DNA of 64,000 bases from Opitutus terrae PB90-1 (GTDB taxonomy: Bacteria; Verrucomicrobiota; Verrucomicrobiia; Opitutales; Opitutaceae), in NCBI RefSeq assembly GCF_000019965.1, contig NC_010571.1, positions 3,729,001 through 3,793,000 of the forward strand, in the 5' to 3' direction. The translations under genes were made by a program, and so were the position numbers. The notes under the pieces were generated by a model. The model was given only the letters and a program-made list of their open reading frames with translations. It did not search any database and was not told the origin of the DNA. Positions 44,689-53,376 of this stretch are shown one piece after another (the first letter of the stretch is position 1; each line of letters opens with the position of its first letter).

Positions 44689-47600
44689 TCATGGAACCAC
44701 CCGCGTTTGGTAGGCTTCACGAATCCGGCGCTGCGCGTCGGTTTCGGGTGACCGCTCGCTGGCGGGATACGGATAGCGGCTCATTCCGCGGAACGGCATC
44801 GGCTCGAGCGTCTGCGGCGTGCCGGTGTAGAGGTCCATGTCCTTACAGTACGCGTGGGACACGAGCACGAAACTCCGCGTCATGCCCGTTGGCAGCGGCG
44901 GCAGCTGCGTGGCGTCGAACTTCGCGGCAATCTCATCGCCGGAGTTCATCAACGCGAACTGATCGTCGAACTCCGTGAGCAGCTCACGCACGTCGCCGTA
45001 GCGAGTATAAGAGCCGCGCAGTTGATGGAAGGGCGCCGTCGGCTCGATTTGCTGATAGTCGTAGATCAACGGCAGCCGGCCATCCGGCGAGACCTCCCGC
45101 GGAAATCCGACGTAGCGCAGTTCCGCGGCGGCGACGGGCAGCGCGTGCACGTGCACGCGTTCACGGGGCACGGGAATTCCCAGAAAAATCTGGTCGTAGA
45201 ACATCTCGAGGTTGGACGTCACCCGGAGCTGGCAGCCGGGGCCCGAAGTGATTAAGCCGGTCAGGTCCACTGTCATCGTGCGCGACATGCCGCCGAGCGC
45301 GCCGGCATCCGGCACGATCGTCCGCCACGAGCCGTCGGGTTGTCGCTGCTCCACGCGAATCGGTTCCCACGCCACGCTGGCCTGGCCAGCCGCGTAGGTG
45401 GTCTGCGAGTAGGGGTACTCGAGATAGCCCGTGATGAAGAGCCAAACGCGTTCGCCCGGCAAAACGGCGGCGAGGCGATCGCCGAAATCGAGTTCGAGGG
45501 TGTGGCGTTCGCAAAAACCGAAGAACCGGCGGTCGAGCACCGGCTCGAAGGCATAGCGACGATCGGCGCGGCGCAGGTGGTCCGTGCAATCGGCGCCGTC
45601 CGGGCCGACGGCGCGGTCCGGAAAGATCGGCCGCTCGATCGCGAGCAATTCGCGGGTGGGCGCGGGCCCGGTCACCGTCAGTCGCTCATCGGGGAAAACC
45701 GCCCAGCCGGCCGGATGATCGATGGCGAGGAGTTCGAGCCGGTCGACGTAGGCGCTTTCCTCCATCGGCTCCGTGATCCGCAGCTCGAAGAAACCGTTGC
45801 GCGCGCGCAGCTGTTCCGGCGCAATTTTCACGTGGTCGATCGGCTGCGGGAAAGAATACTCTCCGGGCGCGGCGAGATAGCCCATGCCGCCGACGCCCGC
45901 GAAATCGGTGATGAACTCGAAACGTTCTCCATTCCAGGTGAAGAGCACCGGACAGCTCGAGATCTTGCGCTGCGTCTCCGCGACAACGTGAGTGCGGCCG
46001 GCGACGAGCGGTTGCTCGACTTGCGCGACGCCGTCGGACCAGAGCAGCTTCACGTAGTCGGCGCGCGGCGCGCCCGAAAGTCCGAAGGTCAGCGGCAGCG
46101 GCGACTGGCAGAAACCGCCCGCCTGACCGGTGAGGAGCAGCGATTGCTCGTGCCGCCCGGCGCGGACGGTCACCGTCGCACCGTAGCCGCTGGCCGGGCT
46201 CCGGGTGCGTTTGTCGCGGCTACGAACGCCGGTGGGCGCGACGGCCAGCGCGCTGGATGCGGGCGACAGCACCCCCGGCACGAGCAACACGCGCGAAGCT
46301 GCGCCGCGCTCAAGCAGCAGAAGATCCGGCACAAGGTCGCCGGTCAGATCCGCCAGCTCGACCCCCGCGATCTCCGCGCCTGTCGCTGCGGTCCACACGC
46401 GCGGCTGCAGCGCGAACCGGCCGGCGCCATCGTTCAACAACAGGTGCCCCTCGCGACCGAAGGCGGCGATATCAAGATCGCCATCGAGATCGACATCGGC
46501 GACGCGGAAACCGCGGAGCGCTTCCAGCTTCGCATCGAACAGCTCGCTCGGCTGAAAATGCGCGTGTCCGTCGCCGGTGAAGAGCTGCAGCCGGGCGGGC
46601 TCGCCGCCGAGCACGAGCAGGTCGAGCAATCCGTCGCCGTTGAAATCCTGCACCACGCCGCCGAGATCGCCACGAATAGCGAGACCGCCGAGATCGGCGG
46701 CGCGAAACTTACCGGTGAGCTCGTTGAGCAAGAGCCTCGGCGGCGCGCTCGCGCGGAGCAGAACGAGGTCCGTGTCGCGGTCGCCATCGAGGTCGCCTGG
46801 CAAGACGAGCAATGAATCGCCTTCAGGTTCAGCGACGCCGGCGGTGGCGGCGATCTCGGTGAACGTGCCGTCGCTGTTGTTGTTGAAGAGCTGATTCGGT
46901 GCGCCTTGGTTGCACACGAATAAGTCGAGATCGCCGTCGTGATCGGCATCGAGCCAGAGCGCGCTGCGAGTCGTGCCGCCGCGAGCGGGTGGGGCGAGCG
47001 CGTCGGCGACGCGGACGAATGCGCCGTCGGCCGAGCCACGGAAGAGCGCATTGCCGCCGCTGGCGACGACGAACAGATCCGGCACCTCATCGTTGTCGTA
47101 GTCGCCGACGGCACAGGTGAGGGGCGCGTCGACACCCGTCAGCTCGGGAGGTGTTAGTGACTCTAGAATCTCTCCTTCAGGAGGAAGCTTGAGCCGCAAT
47201 GCGCGGGAATCAGGCCAGCCGGCGAGGAAGACGTAAGCCTGCCGGTGGCTGTCCGAAATCTTCGAAGCGGCCGCGCCACGTTCAGTGGATTGTTGGGGAC
47301 GCGACGCCCCCGTCGCGTTCGGCGGCGACGAGGGTGTCGCCGCCCCATCGTCTCGCGCCGGCGGAGTACCCTTCATCTCTGCCGCCTCTGGCTGGCGAAG
47401 GAGGATCGCGGCGCCGCCGAAAATCGCGGAGGGATCGCCCGACGTCGCTCCAGACTCCGATGCTGGGCTGGCGTGCGCCAGAATCTCCTGTGCGTGTCCG
47501 GCGCGGTAAAGCGCACGAGCGCGCGGCGCCGGTGGCGTGTCACCGACCGGAACGACCAACGCGAGTTCGCCCATCTGGTTGTATTGCGGGAGCTCGATGG

Positions 47601-48231
47601 TTTCGGCGAGCGGGTGCTCGCGGAGGCGCTTGAATTTTTCGAGGTAAGGCGCGGCGCGCTCAGTCTGTCCCGCCGCCTGCAGCGTCTGCCAAACCCGGTA
47701 ATAGGCGCTCGCGAGGTATGGCCGCAGCTCGATCGCGCGCAGCAGCTCTTTCTCGGCGTCCTGTCCGACGCGCTGCTTGCACAGGCCGAGGATGTACCAC
47801 GCGACCCCATCCTGGGGGCGCTGCTGCAACACCTGTTCGAAATACGGCAGCGCCTCGGCGGCCTGCCCTTGGTGCTGCAGGATGATGCCCTTGAAATACA
47901 ACGCGCGGAGATGCGCCGGCTCTTTTTGCAGCACGGACTCGAGCAGCCGTGTCGCTTGTTCAGTGTCCGCGCTTTCCTTGCGTCCGCGATTGAACCGCGC
48001 GATCGCGAGGTTTACCTTCACGTCGGCAAGATCGGGCACAGTGGCGAGTGCGTCTGCAAACGCCTGCGTCGCGCCATCGTAATCGTATTGGCCCATCAGC
48101 GCCACGCCGCGGTTGACGGCCTCGACGACGGCGGGGGGAGGCTGGGATGCGGCGGAGCGTGGGCGGCAGCCGGACGTGAACGCGACGATGACGGCAGCAG
48201 CGATCAACACGAAGAAAACGCGACGATTCAT
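44689..48231 (-). CDS. TPR and FG-GAP/VCBS lipoprotein with ASPIC/UnbV-like and large C-terminal domain
   Basis: I chose ATG 48231 (1180 aa, MNRRVFFVLI), which gives a lipoprotein signal with lipobox FTSGC. TPR repeats follow (about 45-225, AHLRALYFKGIILQHQGQAA). A low-complexity linker (about 240-330) contains a palindromic repeat at 295-313. FG-GAP repeats come next (VGDYDNDEVPDLF, DADHDGDLDLF, DLDGDRDTDLV, DFNGDGLLDLL, DVDLDGDLDIA). An ASPIC/UnbV-like segment (YGATVTVRAG) and a long beta-rich C-terminal domain start at CPVLFTWNGERFEF. Similar TPR-FG-GAP proteins occur in Acidobacteria and Verrucomicrobia without known function. An envelope scaffold or assembly role is plausible. Confidence 0.8.
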   Translation of the reverse strand: MNRRVFFVLIAAAVIVAFTSGCRPRSAASQPPPAVVEAVNRGVALMGQYDYDGATQAFADALATVPDLADVKVNLAIARFNRGRKESADTEQATRLLESVLQKEPAHLRALYFKGIILQHQGQAAEALPYFEQVLQQRPQDGVAWYILGLCKQRVGQDAEKELLRAIELRPYLASAYYRVWQTLQAAGQTERAAPYLEKFKRLREHPLAETIELPQYNQMGELALVVPVGDTPPAPRARALYRAGHAQEILAHASPASESGATSGDPSAIFGGAAILLRQPEAAEMKGTPPARDDGAATPSSPPNATGASRPQQSTERGAAASKISDSHRQAYVFLAGWPDSRALRLKLPPEGEILESLTPPELTGVDAPLTCAVGDYDNDEVPDLFVVASGGNALFRGSADGAFVRVADALAPPARGGTTRSALWLDADHDGDLDLFVCNQGAPNQLFNNNSDGTFTEIAATAGVAEPEGDSLLVLPGDLDGDRDTDLVLLRASAPPRLLLNELTGKFRAADLGGLAIRGDLGGVVQDFNGDGLLDLLVLGGEPARLQLFTGDGHAHFQPSELFDAKLEALRGFRVADVDLDGDLDIAAFGREGHLLLNDGAGRFALQPRVWTAATGAEIAGVELADLTGDLVPDLLLLERGAASRVLLVPGVLSPASSALAVAPTGVRSRDKRTRSPASGYGATVTVRAGRHEQSLLLTGQAGGFCQSPLPLTFGLSGAPRADYVKLLWSDGVAQVEQPLVAGRTHVVAETQRKISSCPVLFTWNGERFEFITDFAGVGGMGYLAAPGEYSFPQPIDHVKIAPEQLRARNGFFELRITEPMEESAYVDRLELLAIDHPAGWAVFPDERLTVTGPAPTRELLAIERPIFPDRAVGPDGADCTDHLRRADRRYAFEPVLDRRFFGFCERHTLELDFGDRLAAVLPGERVWLFITGYLEYPYSQTTYAAGQASVAWEPIRVEQRQPDGSWRTIVPDAGALGGMSRTMTVDLTGLITSGPGCQLRVTSNLEMFYDQIFLGIPVPRERVHVHALPVAAAELRYVGFPREVSPDGRLPLIYDYQQIEPTAPFHQLRGSYTRYGDVRELLTEFDDQFALMNSGDEIAAKFDATQLPPLPTGMTRSFVLVSHAYCKDMDLYTGTPQTLEPMPFRGMSRYPYPASERSPETDAQRRIREAYQTRVVP
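47294..47347. repeat. palindromic repeat family B inside a coding sequence (linker)
   Basis: The outer stem is TGGGG/CCCCA. Inside are ACGCGACG-CCCC-CGTCGCGT and GGCGGCGAC-GAGGGT-GTCGCCGCC. It is translated in frame as about 18 residues of Pro/Ser/Ala-rich linker in the 44689-48231 protein. Near-identical copies are at 50165-50218 (opposite orientation) and 59697-59746. Confidence 0.85.
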
Positions 48232-48240
48232 GAGGGAACC

Positions 48241-48290
48241 CATCGGTGTGACACAGAGATCACAGAGACAACGCAGGAGAACACGCACCG
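48241..48290. repeat. CAGAG-rich intergenic repeat
   Basis: The stretch reads GTGTGACACAGAGATCACAG followed by AGACAACGCAGGAG. It has the quasi-7/8-nt rhythm of a scattered intergenic repeat type known from several bacterial genomes. It lies in the 171-bp gap 48232-48402 upstream of the TPR-FG-GAP gene; the rest of that gap is GC-rich hairpin debris. Confidence 0.45.
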
Positions 48291-48402
48291 GTCGATGACT
48301 GTTGATGCGATTTGCCGCCCATCGGGCTCGTTGCGGACGAGGGCCCCGACACATCGGGGCGGGCTGTCCGCGCTCCCACGCAAGCGTGTTTCGCGAGCCG
48401 AC

Positions 48403-50115
48403 TCATGGCTCGAACTCGTTTCCGAAGTCGCGAAACGAGCAGTTGCACGGCGTGCGGAACAGCAGCACCCAATCCTCGGCGGTGGGCGTGCGATAACCGC
48501 CGGCGCGGAGCATACGCGCGTTGCGCATGCCGCCATCGCGCGGGCTGAACCAGAGCGGCTTGAGCTGATCCTTCAGGAGATCGCTCTTGATCGTGACGAT
48601 CCCGCCGTCGCGCACGTAGATCGCGGCGAGGTCGCCGTTCGGATTGCGCGCGGCAAACACACGCGGCGCAGCGTGGGCTGGCGCCTTCGGATGCGGCACC
48701 ACGCCTGAAACCAACTCGACCGCCGGCTCCAACTCCCACCAACGGATGCCGGTGAAAAAGTCGTAGAGGTGCCCGTAGCGCTCGAGCATCGTCATCGAAT
48801 CATCGCCGCGGCCGTTGAGCCAGCCGCCGCCGTGCTCGCTGTTGGCGCGTTCGCCGGTGGTCTGATAGCCGCCGGCGAGGCAGATTTCCCACGCGAGTCG
48901 GGCGCGGGTTTCAGCGGAGCGGGCAGGCGCGGTGCGGCTCTCGCCCCAGCCCTGCGGATAGTGATCCTCGTAGCCGTATTCCTCGTTGATCTGCGGGATC
49001 ACGCGGCCGGTCTGCTCCTGTTCGCGGCGGTTTTTGAGCATGAAGTCATAGCCGCCGTGTTCGTCCCAGGACTGATGCAGCGCAAAATCGGCCCACGGCG
49101 ATTTCCTGAAACGGAAATCATCGTGGCCGTGGGTCGATGTCAGGTGATCGTAAGGGTCCGCCTGTTTCACGAATGCGCCCATCCTCTCCGCCCACGCGTC
49201 GTCCCGGAACAGCCGATACTCGTTGGCCAGGTCCCACATCACATTGGCGTAGGCGCCGAAGCGGGCGATGGCGTAGCGATAGTAGCGCTGCTCGTCCACG
49301 CCGCCCATGCCGGACTTGCCGAACGGATCGACGCCGGGGCGGCTGCCATCGACGTAGAACACGACGGAAACCGCCATGTCCCGGGCGCGCGTTTCGGCGA
49401 GGAGCTTTTCCCATTTCTGCCAGTAGCCGACGTTGAACCTGCTCACGTCGAAGCCGGGCTGCTCGAGGCTCGCGGAGTTCGCGGCGACCCACGGTTCGAG
49501 CCGAAAAGTGAACTTGTCCGAAGGCTCCACGGGCTCGAACCACGTACGGCCATCCGCGACCCGGCCGGCCAGCGCCGCGCGGATACGCGTGATCTTGTGG
49601 AGATCGAGCCGCTCGATCGCGTCGCGGATCGTGGCGTCGTCCCAACCGGCGAGGAAGTAGGCGGTGGTGCCGTTCCAGAAAAAGCGCTCCTGGGTGCCTT
49701 CCCACTGGAAGTGACTCGGGTATTCGGGATCGAGCCGGACGAGGCCGCGGTTGCGCTGGTCGACGGCTTGGAATTGACCGCGGTGCTGCTGCGCGAAGCC
49801 GCCCTCGCGGTAGGTCACGGTGTAGTCGTACGCGCCCGGCTTCGCCGGCATGAAACGGATCCGGAAAACGCGGCCGTCGGCCGAATCGCAGAATCCGTCA
49901 ACGGCGATTGGAGTCTCGCCGGACAGGCCGAAGGTGCCTGCGACGGTGACGTCGGTGAACGGGTTGCCGCCGGTGGGCTGAGCAACGTGCAACGTCACCT
50001 CGACGAAGTCATAGCAGCCGACGCGGTCGGCCGACGCGGCGAATTCGACGCGCGGCGTGGCGGCGAAGGCGCTGAGGGCGAACGCGAGCGAGAAGGTGAA
50101 CAGGGCGGGTTTCAT
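48403..50115 (-). CDS. secreted DUF5060/DUF4038-type glycoside hydrolase-like protein
   Basis: The ATG at 50115 overlaps the previous stop (ATGA) and gives 570 aa with a signal peptide (MKPALFTFSLAFALSAFA). The N-terminal beta-sandwich (about 20-105, VEVTLHVAQPTGGNPFTDV, GAYDYTVTYREG) fits DUF5060. A TIM-barrel domain of DUF4038/GH140-like type follows (FFWNGTTAYFLAGW, YWQKWEKLLAETRARDM, ANVMWDLANEYRLF, VIPQINEEYGYEDH), with Glu in NEY and NEEYGYE as likely catalytic acids. A short C-terminal beta domain ends it. It probably cleaves a plant-type polysaccharide side chain. Its tight coupling to a periplasmic binding protein gene is unusual for a hydrolase. Confidence 0.82.
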   Translation of the reverse strand: MKPALFTFSLAFALSAFAATPRVEFAASADRVGCYDFVEVTLHVAQPTGGNPFTDVTVAGTFGLSGETPIAVDGFCDSADGRVFRIRFMPAKPGAYDYTVTYREGGFAQQHRGQFQAVDQRNRGLVRLDPEYPSHFQWEGTQERFFWNGTTAYFLAGWDDATIRDAIERLDLHKITRIRAALAGRVADGRTWFEPVEPSDKFTFRLEPWVAANSASLEQPGFDVSRFNVGYWQKWEKLLAETRARDMAVSVVFYVDGSRPGVDPFGKSGMGGVDEQRYYRYAIARFGAYANVMWDLANEYRLFRDDAWAERMGAFVKQADPYDHLTSTHGHDDFRFRKSPWADFALHQSWDEHGGYDFMLKNRREQEQTGRVIPQINEEYGYEDHYPQGWGESRTAPARSAETRARLAWEICLAGGYQTTGERANSEHGGGWLNGRGDDSMTMLERYGHLYDFFTGIRWWELEPAVELVSGVVPHPKAPAHAAPRVFAARNPNGDLAAIYVRDGGIVTIKSDLLKDQLKPLWFSPRDGGMRNARMLRAGGYRTPTAEDWVLLFRTPCNCSFRDFGNEFEP

Positions 50116-51752
50116 TTCGTGATGCAACTGTGGTTTGGCGACACACCGACTGAAGGAGGTGTGATGGAGCGGCGCCGCCCTCGTCGCCGGTGAACGCGAC
50201 GGGGGCGTCGCGTTCCCATTAGTCCGCTGATAGTGGCGACGTCGGTGACCGTGTCGCTCGTCGGTGGCGGGTTGAGCGCCGCCACCACGCCGGCGCGGAT
50301 CGTGCCGAGCCGAAGATCGGCGCGGCGATTTTGGCCGGTGCCATCGAACGAAATTGGGCCGGCGATGCCGATCCACGGGCTGAACTGGACAAGGGCTTCG
50401 CGGATCCGCGCGCGGTTGGGGCCGGCGCGACGGATCGAGGCGATGAGCAGCCGGGTGGAATCGTAGGCGAGCGCCGCCGCGTAGTCGGGCTCGTGATGGC
50501 GCGCCGCGAGGAAGCGGGTGGTGAAACGGGCCGTTGCTTCGTCCCGCGCGTCGAGCGCGAAGAGGAGCGGGAACCGCACGCCTTCGGCCGCCGGGCCGGC
50601 GAGTTCGACAAAACGGGTGCGCCCCATCGCGGGGCCGCCGACCACGGGAATGTTGCCCAGTTGCTCGCGCACCGTGCGGACCAGCCGCGCGGAGTCCGGC
50701 GCGTTGGCGATCACGATCACCGTGGCGGGATGCGACGAACGGACACTGCGCAACGGCTCGGTCGCGTCTGGCACGTCGGGAGGCAGATCGAATCGAAACT
50801 CCGGCAGTCGGCCGCGACGGGACAGTTCACGCATGACCTCGCGGGCGGCCGCGCGAGATTCGTGGTCGGTCGTCGCGAGCAGGACGAGAGGGGACTTGCG
50901 ATTGCCGGATGCCGAATGCCGATTGCCGGCGGGCGTTGGGGTATTCCCTACCGAGTTCGGTCGTGGTCGGCTGGTGATCGCCGGGGCATCGGTGGTTGAT
51001 CGATCCGCGTCGGAGGCCGCGGCGAGAACATCGTCGACGAGCACGCGGGCGACGGCCGTGTCGTCGGGCGCGCAGGAAAACATCCAGGCGACACCCGCGA
51101 GCGTCGCGGTCTTGTCGGTCGCGATAGGACTGATGAGCGGTAGCTGGGCCTTTGCGACGATCTGTTCGGCCAGGTGCGTGGACGCAGAATCGACTGAGCC
51201 GATCAGTGCCAGCGGTTGCTCGTCGTAGACCATGCGCGCAAGCAGCGAGACTCCCGCGCGCCACGGATCCGGCGCCCAACACGGCACGAGCCGGATGGGC
51301 AGCGCCGCAAACGCCGAAGGTTCGGCCGGCGTTGGATGGTGGTTGGCGTCTTCGACCGCGAAATTGGCGGCCCACCAGAAGTCGCCGTGCAGCGGATCGG
51401 CGGTGTCGCTTGGTCCGAACCAGCCGAGGCGAATTTCCCGGAGGTCGGTGAAATCCTCGGCGACGCCATGGTAGCCGAGCGTGGTGTCGCGCAAGCGGAA
51501 GTAGGGATCGGGCGCGGGGGTGGGCGGCTGAGCGGACTGAGCGGCGGACAAGCTGCTCGCGCATGCGACGAGCACGAACAAGAGCGAACACCAGCATGCG
51601 GTCAGCAGGCGCCTCGAGAAAAACGAATCGCGCGATTGGAGGATCAAGGGTAGGGCGCACTCTCCGAGCGCGCCGCGAGGGATCGTCGGTGAGCACGGCG
51701 GGCTCGGAGAGCTCGCCCTACCTTCAGCACAGCTGTCGCAAACGCCGTTCAC
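50112..51752 (-). CDS. type-I periplasmic binding protein (branched-chain amino acid/PQQ-system type) with three repeat insertions
   Basis: The GTG at 51752 overlaps the stop of the preceding gene (GTGA) and gives 546 aa. A hydrophobic signal segment lies at about 49-70, far from the start because a palindromic element encodes residues 10-35. The mature protein is a two-lobed type-I binding fold: IRLGWFGPSD, FWWAANFAVEDANHH, LIGSVDSASTHLAEQIVAKAQLPLISPIATDK, IPVVGGPAMG and IAGPISFDGTG. A heptanucleotide repeat adds residues 275-286, and a second palindromic element encodes 512-529 at the C-terminus. No permease or ATPase gene is present. Proteins like this accompany PQQ-dependent dehydrogenase systems; the ligand is unknown. 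Confidence 0.8.
   Translation of the reverse strand: MNGVCDSCAEGRASSPSPPCSPTIPRGALGECALPLILQSRDSFFSRRLLTACWCSLLFVLVACASSLSAAQSAQPPTPAPDPYFRLRDTTLGYHGVAEDFTDLREIRLGWFGPSDTADPLHGDFWWAANFAVEDANHHPTPAEPSAFAALPIRLVPCWAPDPWRAGVSLLARMVYDEQPLALIGSVDSASTHLAEQIVAKAQLPLISPIATDKTATLAGVAWMFSCAPDDTAVARVLVDDVLAAASDADRSTTDAPAITSRPRPNSVGNTPTPAGNRHSASGNRKSPLVLLATTDHESRAAAREVMRELSRRGRLPEFRFDLPPDVPDATEPLRSVRSSHPATVIVIANAPDSARLVRTVREQLGNIPVVGGPAMGRTRFVELAGPAAEGVRFPLLFALDARDEATARFTTRFLAARHHEPDYAAALAYDSTRLLIASIRRAGPNRARIREALVQFSPWIGIAGPISFDGTGQNRRADLRLGTIRAGVVAALNPPPTSDTVTDVATISGLMGTRRPRRVHRRRGRRRSITPPSVGVSPNHSCITK
50165..50218. repeat. palindromic repeat family B inside a coding sequence (C-terminus)
   Basis: This is the reverse-complement match to the element at 47294-47347, with the same ACGCGACG/CGTCGCGT hairpin (50194-50213). 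It is translated into a basic tail (MGTRRPRRVHRRRGRRR) at the end of the binding protein, whose stop then overlaps the next gene's ATG. Confidence 0.85.
50894..50928. repeat. heptanucleotide tandem repeat inside a coding sequence
   Basis: The units ACTTGCG, ATTGCCG, GATGCCG, AATGCCG, ATTGCCG run in tandem. On the coding strand they give GNRHSASGNRKS. The insertion lies in a linker between the two lobes of the binding protein. Confidence 0.75.
51649..51722. repeat. palindromic repeat family F inside a coding sequence (before signal peptide)
   Basis: Twenty-seven-base arms (51649-51675 and 51696-51722) pair with three mismatches; they begin GGTAGGGCG and end CGCCCTACC. The element is translated as residues 10-35 of the binding protein at 50112-51752, between start codon and signal peptide. 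Confidence 0.85.
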
Positions 51753-53365
51753 TGCGCCCTCGCGACCTCGCGCTCGGCGCGGGGTTTTTCGATCACCGTG
51801 CCGCGCGGAATGCCGAGATCGTCGCGCGAATGGTAGACCCATTTGCCGCCCTCCCGGATCGCAAGGAAAACTTCACCGGCGTCGTCCATCGCGGAGCTGA
51901 GCGGGATCTCGCCGGTGATGCCGTGGAACGGTTCCGTGCGGTAAGCGATCAGATCGCGGATCTTCGCGCGGTTCAGACCGGCATTCTGGATGGCCCAGAT
52001 CAGCATGTTGGTGCCGTCGTAGGCATGAGCGGCGTAGGTGTCGGCCTCCGCGTCCCACCGTTTTCGGAACGCTTCGCGGAAGGCCTCGAGCTTCGGATCC
52101 TGGCGCTCGGGATTCCACGGGTACGCGCAGACGACGCCCTCGGCGTTGGCGCCGGCGATCTCGAGGAATTCATCGGTGACCGCACGGTCGCAGGTGAGGA
52201 ACGGCTGCTTCCAACCGCGGGCGCGGATCGCGTTGAGCACGCGCGCGGCGTCGTCGCCGTTGCCCCAATGAAAGATCACGTCCGGCTTGTACTCGGCGAT
52301 GCGGTCGAGCTGCAGCGTGAAATCGGTGGCGCCGCCCCTGTAGGCCATTTCGATCACGCTCGGTCGACCCATGCGGCGGCAGCTGTCGCGAATCTCGCGC
52401 ACGCCGAAACGCCCGTAGCGGTTGCTCGAGCGGATGATGCAGGGACGCTGGTAGTCCATCTTGCGGAGGGCGTAGTCGACGAGGAGGTAGTTGAGCTGAC
52501 GGTCGTCACCAATGCAGCGCATCACCCACGGAATGTTGGTCTCGATGTAGGTGGGATCGAGGTCGCCGGGAGTCATCCAGGGGATTTCGATCTTGAGCGC
52601 GACCCGGATGGCGATGTGAGTATTGGCGCCGTCGATGCCGCCGATGATGGCCCAGACGCCGTCCTTGTAGGCCATGTCGACAACCTCGCTGCCGGACGCG
52701 CCCCAGAGCGCGTTGTCGTTGTGCACGGCGAGCTCGAACGGCACGCGGCGCTTGAGATAGCCGCCCTGCGCGTTGGCCTCCTCGATGGCGAGCGTGGCGG
52801 CGCGCATCATCGCGACGCCGAGTTTTTCCTCATTGTGACTCTTGCCGCCCGTGGCGACGGAGACGGTCGGCTTGATGGGGCCGAGAAAGCCGATCTTCAC
52901 CGAGTCCACGTGCTCGGGTTCGGGAAGGCCGCGGCCCGCGCCGGCGTATTCCATCTGGAGCAGAAAGTGCTCCTTGTAAGGCTTCACGCCACCGTAGGGC
53001 TCCACGTCGGCGGAGGACTTCGCGTAATTTTCGTTCTGCTTCAGCGGCAGCGTGGGCTGCCGGTAGTAACCGGTGTCGAGCTGCGGCAGGATGGCGGCAG
53101 CGGCGGGATCGGGGGTGGCAACGGCGGCAGGCGTGGACGCATCGGCGGCGGAGGCGCAGACCGGTGCAAGGACCAGTGCGATCAAACTGAGACTCGCGGC
53201 GATGGTGTGGAGGCTGCGGAAAAAAGCAGCCTGGATGGCACGGGCATCCTGACCGTGTGGACGCATGGAGTTTTCTGGGAGGATTGCGGCGCGGAGCGCC
53301 GTCCGCGGGCGGGGCGCCCATGCCCCGGTGCGTGTTACGGATTCGGTAGCGTGATTCGTGTTCAT
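51749..53365 (-). CDS. type-I periplasmic binding protein (branched-chain amino acid ABC type)
   Basis: I chose ATG 53365 (538 aa, MNTNHATESV), which has AAGGCG upstream; a GTG at 53380 would overlap the previous stop (GTGA). Residues 13-43 come from a palindromic repeat. The hydrophobic signal segment is at about 51-73 (LHTIAASLSLIALVLAPVCA). The mature protein has the type-I fold: VKIGFLGPIKP, AATLAIEEANAQGGYLKRRV, IIGGIDGANTHIA, RSSNRYGRFGVREI, PDVIFHWGNGDDAARVLNAI and HAYDGTNMLIWAI. Its stop overlaps the next binding protein gene. With no permease nearby, it may be a receptor for a sensor protein rather than a transporter part. Confidence 0.85.
   Translation of the reverse strand: MNTNHATESVTRTGAWAPRPRTALRAAILPENSMRPHGQDARAIQAAFFRSLHTIAASLSLIALVLAPVCASAADASTPAAVATPDPAAAAILPQLDTGYYRQPTLPLKQNENYAKSSADVEPYGGVKPYKEHFLLQMEYAGAGRGLPEPEHVDSVKIGFLGPIKPTVSVATGGKSHNEEKLGVAMMRAATLAIEEANAQGGYLKRRVPFELAVHNDNALWGASGSEVVDMAYKDGVWAIIGGIDGANTHIAIRVALKIEIPWMTPGDLDPTYIETNIPWVMRCIGDDRQLNYLLVDYALRKMDYQRPCIIRSSNRYGRFGVREIRDSCRRMGRPSVIEMAYRGGATDFTLQLDRIAEYKPDVIFHWGNGDDAARVLNAIRARGWKQPFLTCDRAVTDEFLEIAGANAEGVVCAYPWNPERQDPKLEAFREAFRKRWDAEADTYAAHAYDGTNMLIWAIQNAGLNRAKIRDLIAYRTEPFHGITGEIPLSSAMDDAGEVFLAIREGGKWVYHSRDDLGIPRGTVIEKPRAEREVARAQ
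53236..53327. repeat. palindromic repeat family A inside a coding sequence (before signal peptide)
   Basis: This is a diverged copy of the element at 58846-58937, in the same orientation. It starts TGGCACGGGC, has a central GGCGCGGAGCGCC hairpin and ends GGGCGCCCATGCCCCGG. It is read in the same frame as the copy in the ASPIC/UnbV gene, giving similar peptides (ALRAAI against ALCAAI, HGQDARA against HGRDARA). Confidence 0.8.
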
Positions 53366-53376
53366 CGCTTCGCCTT

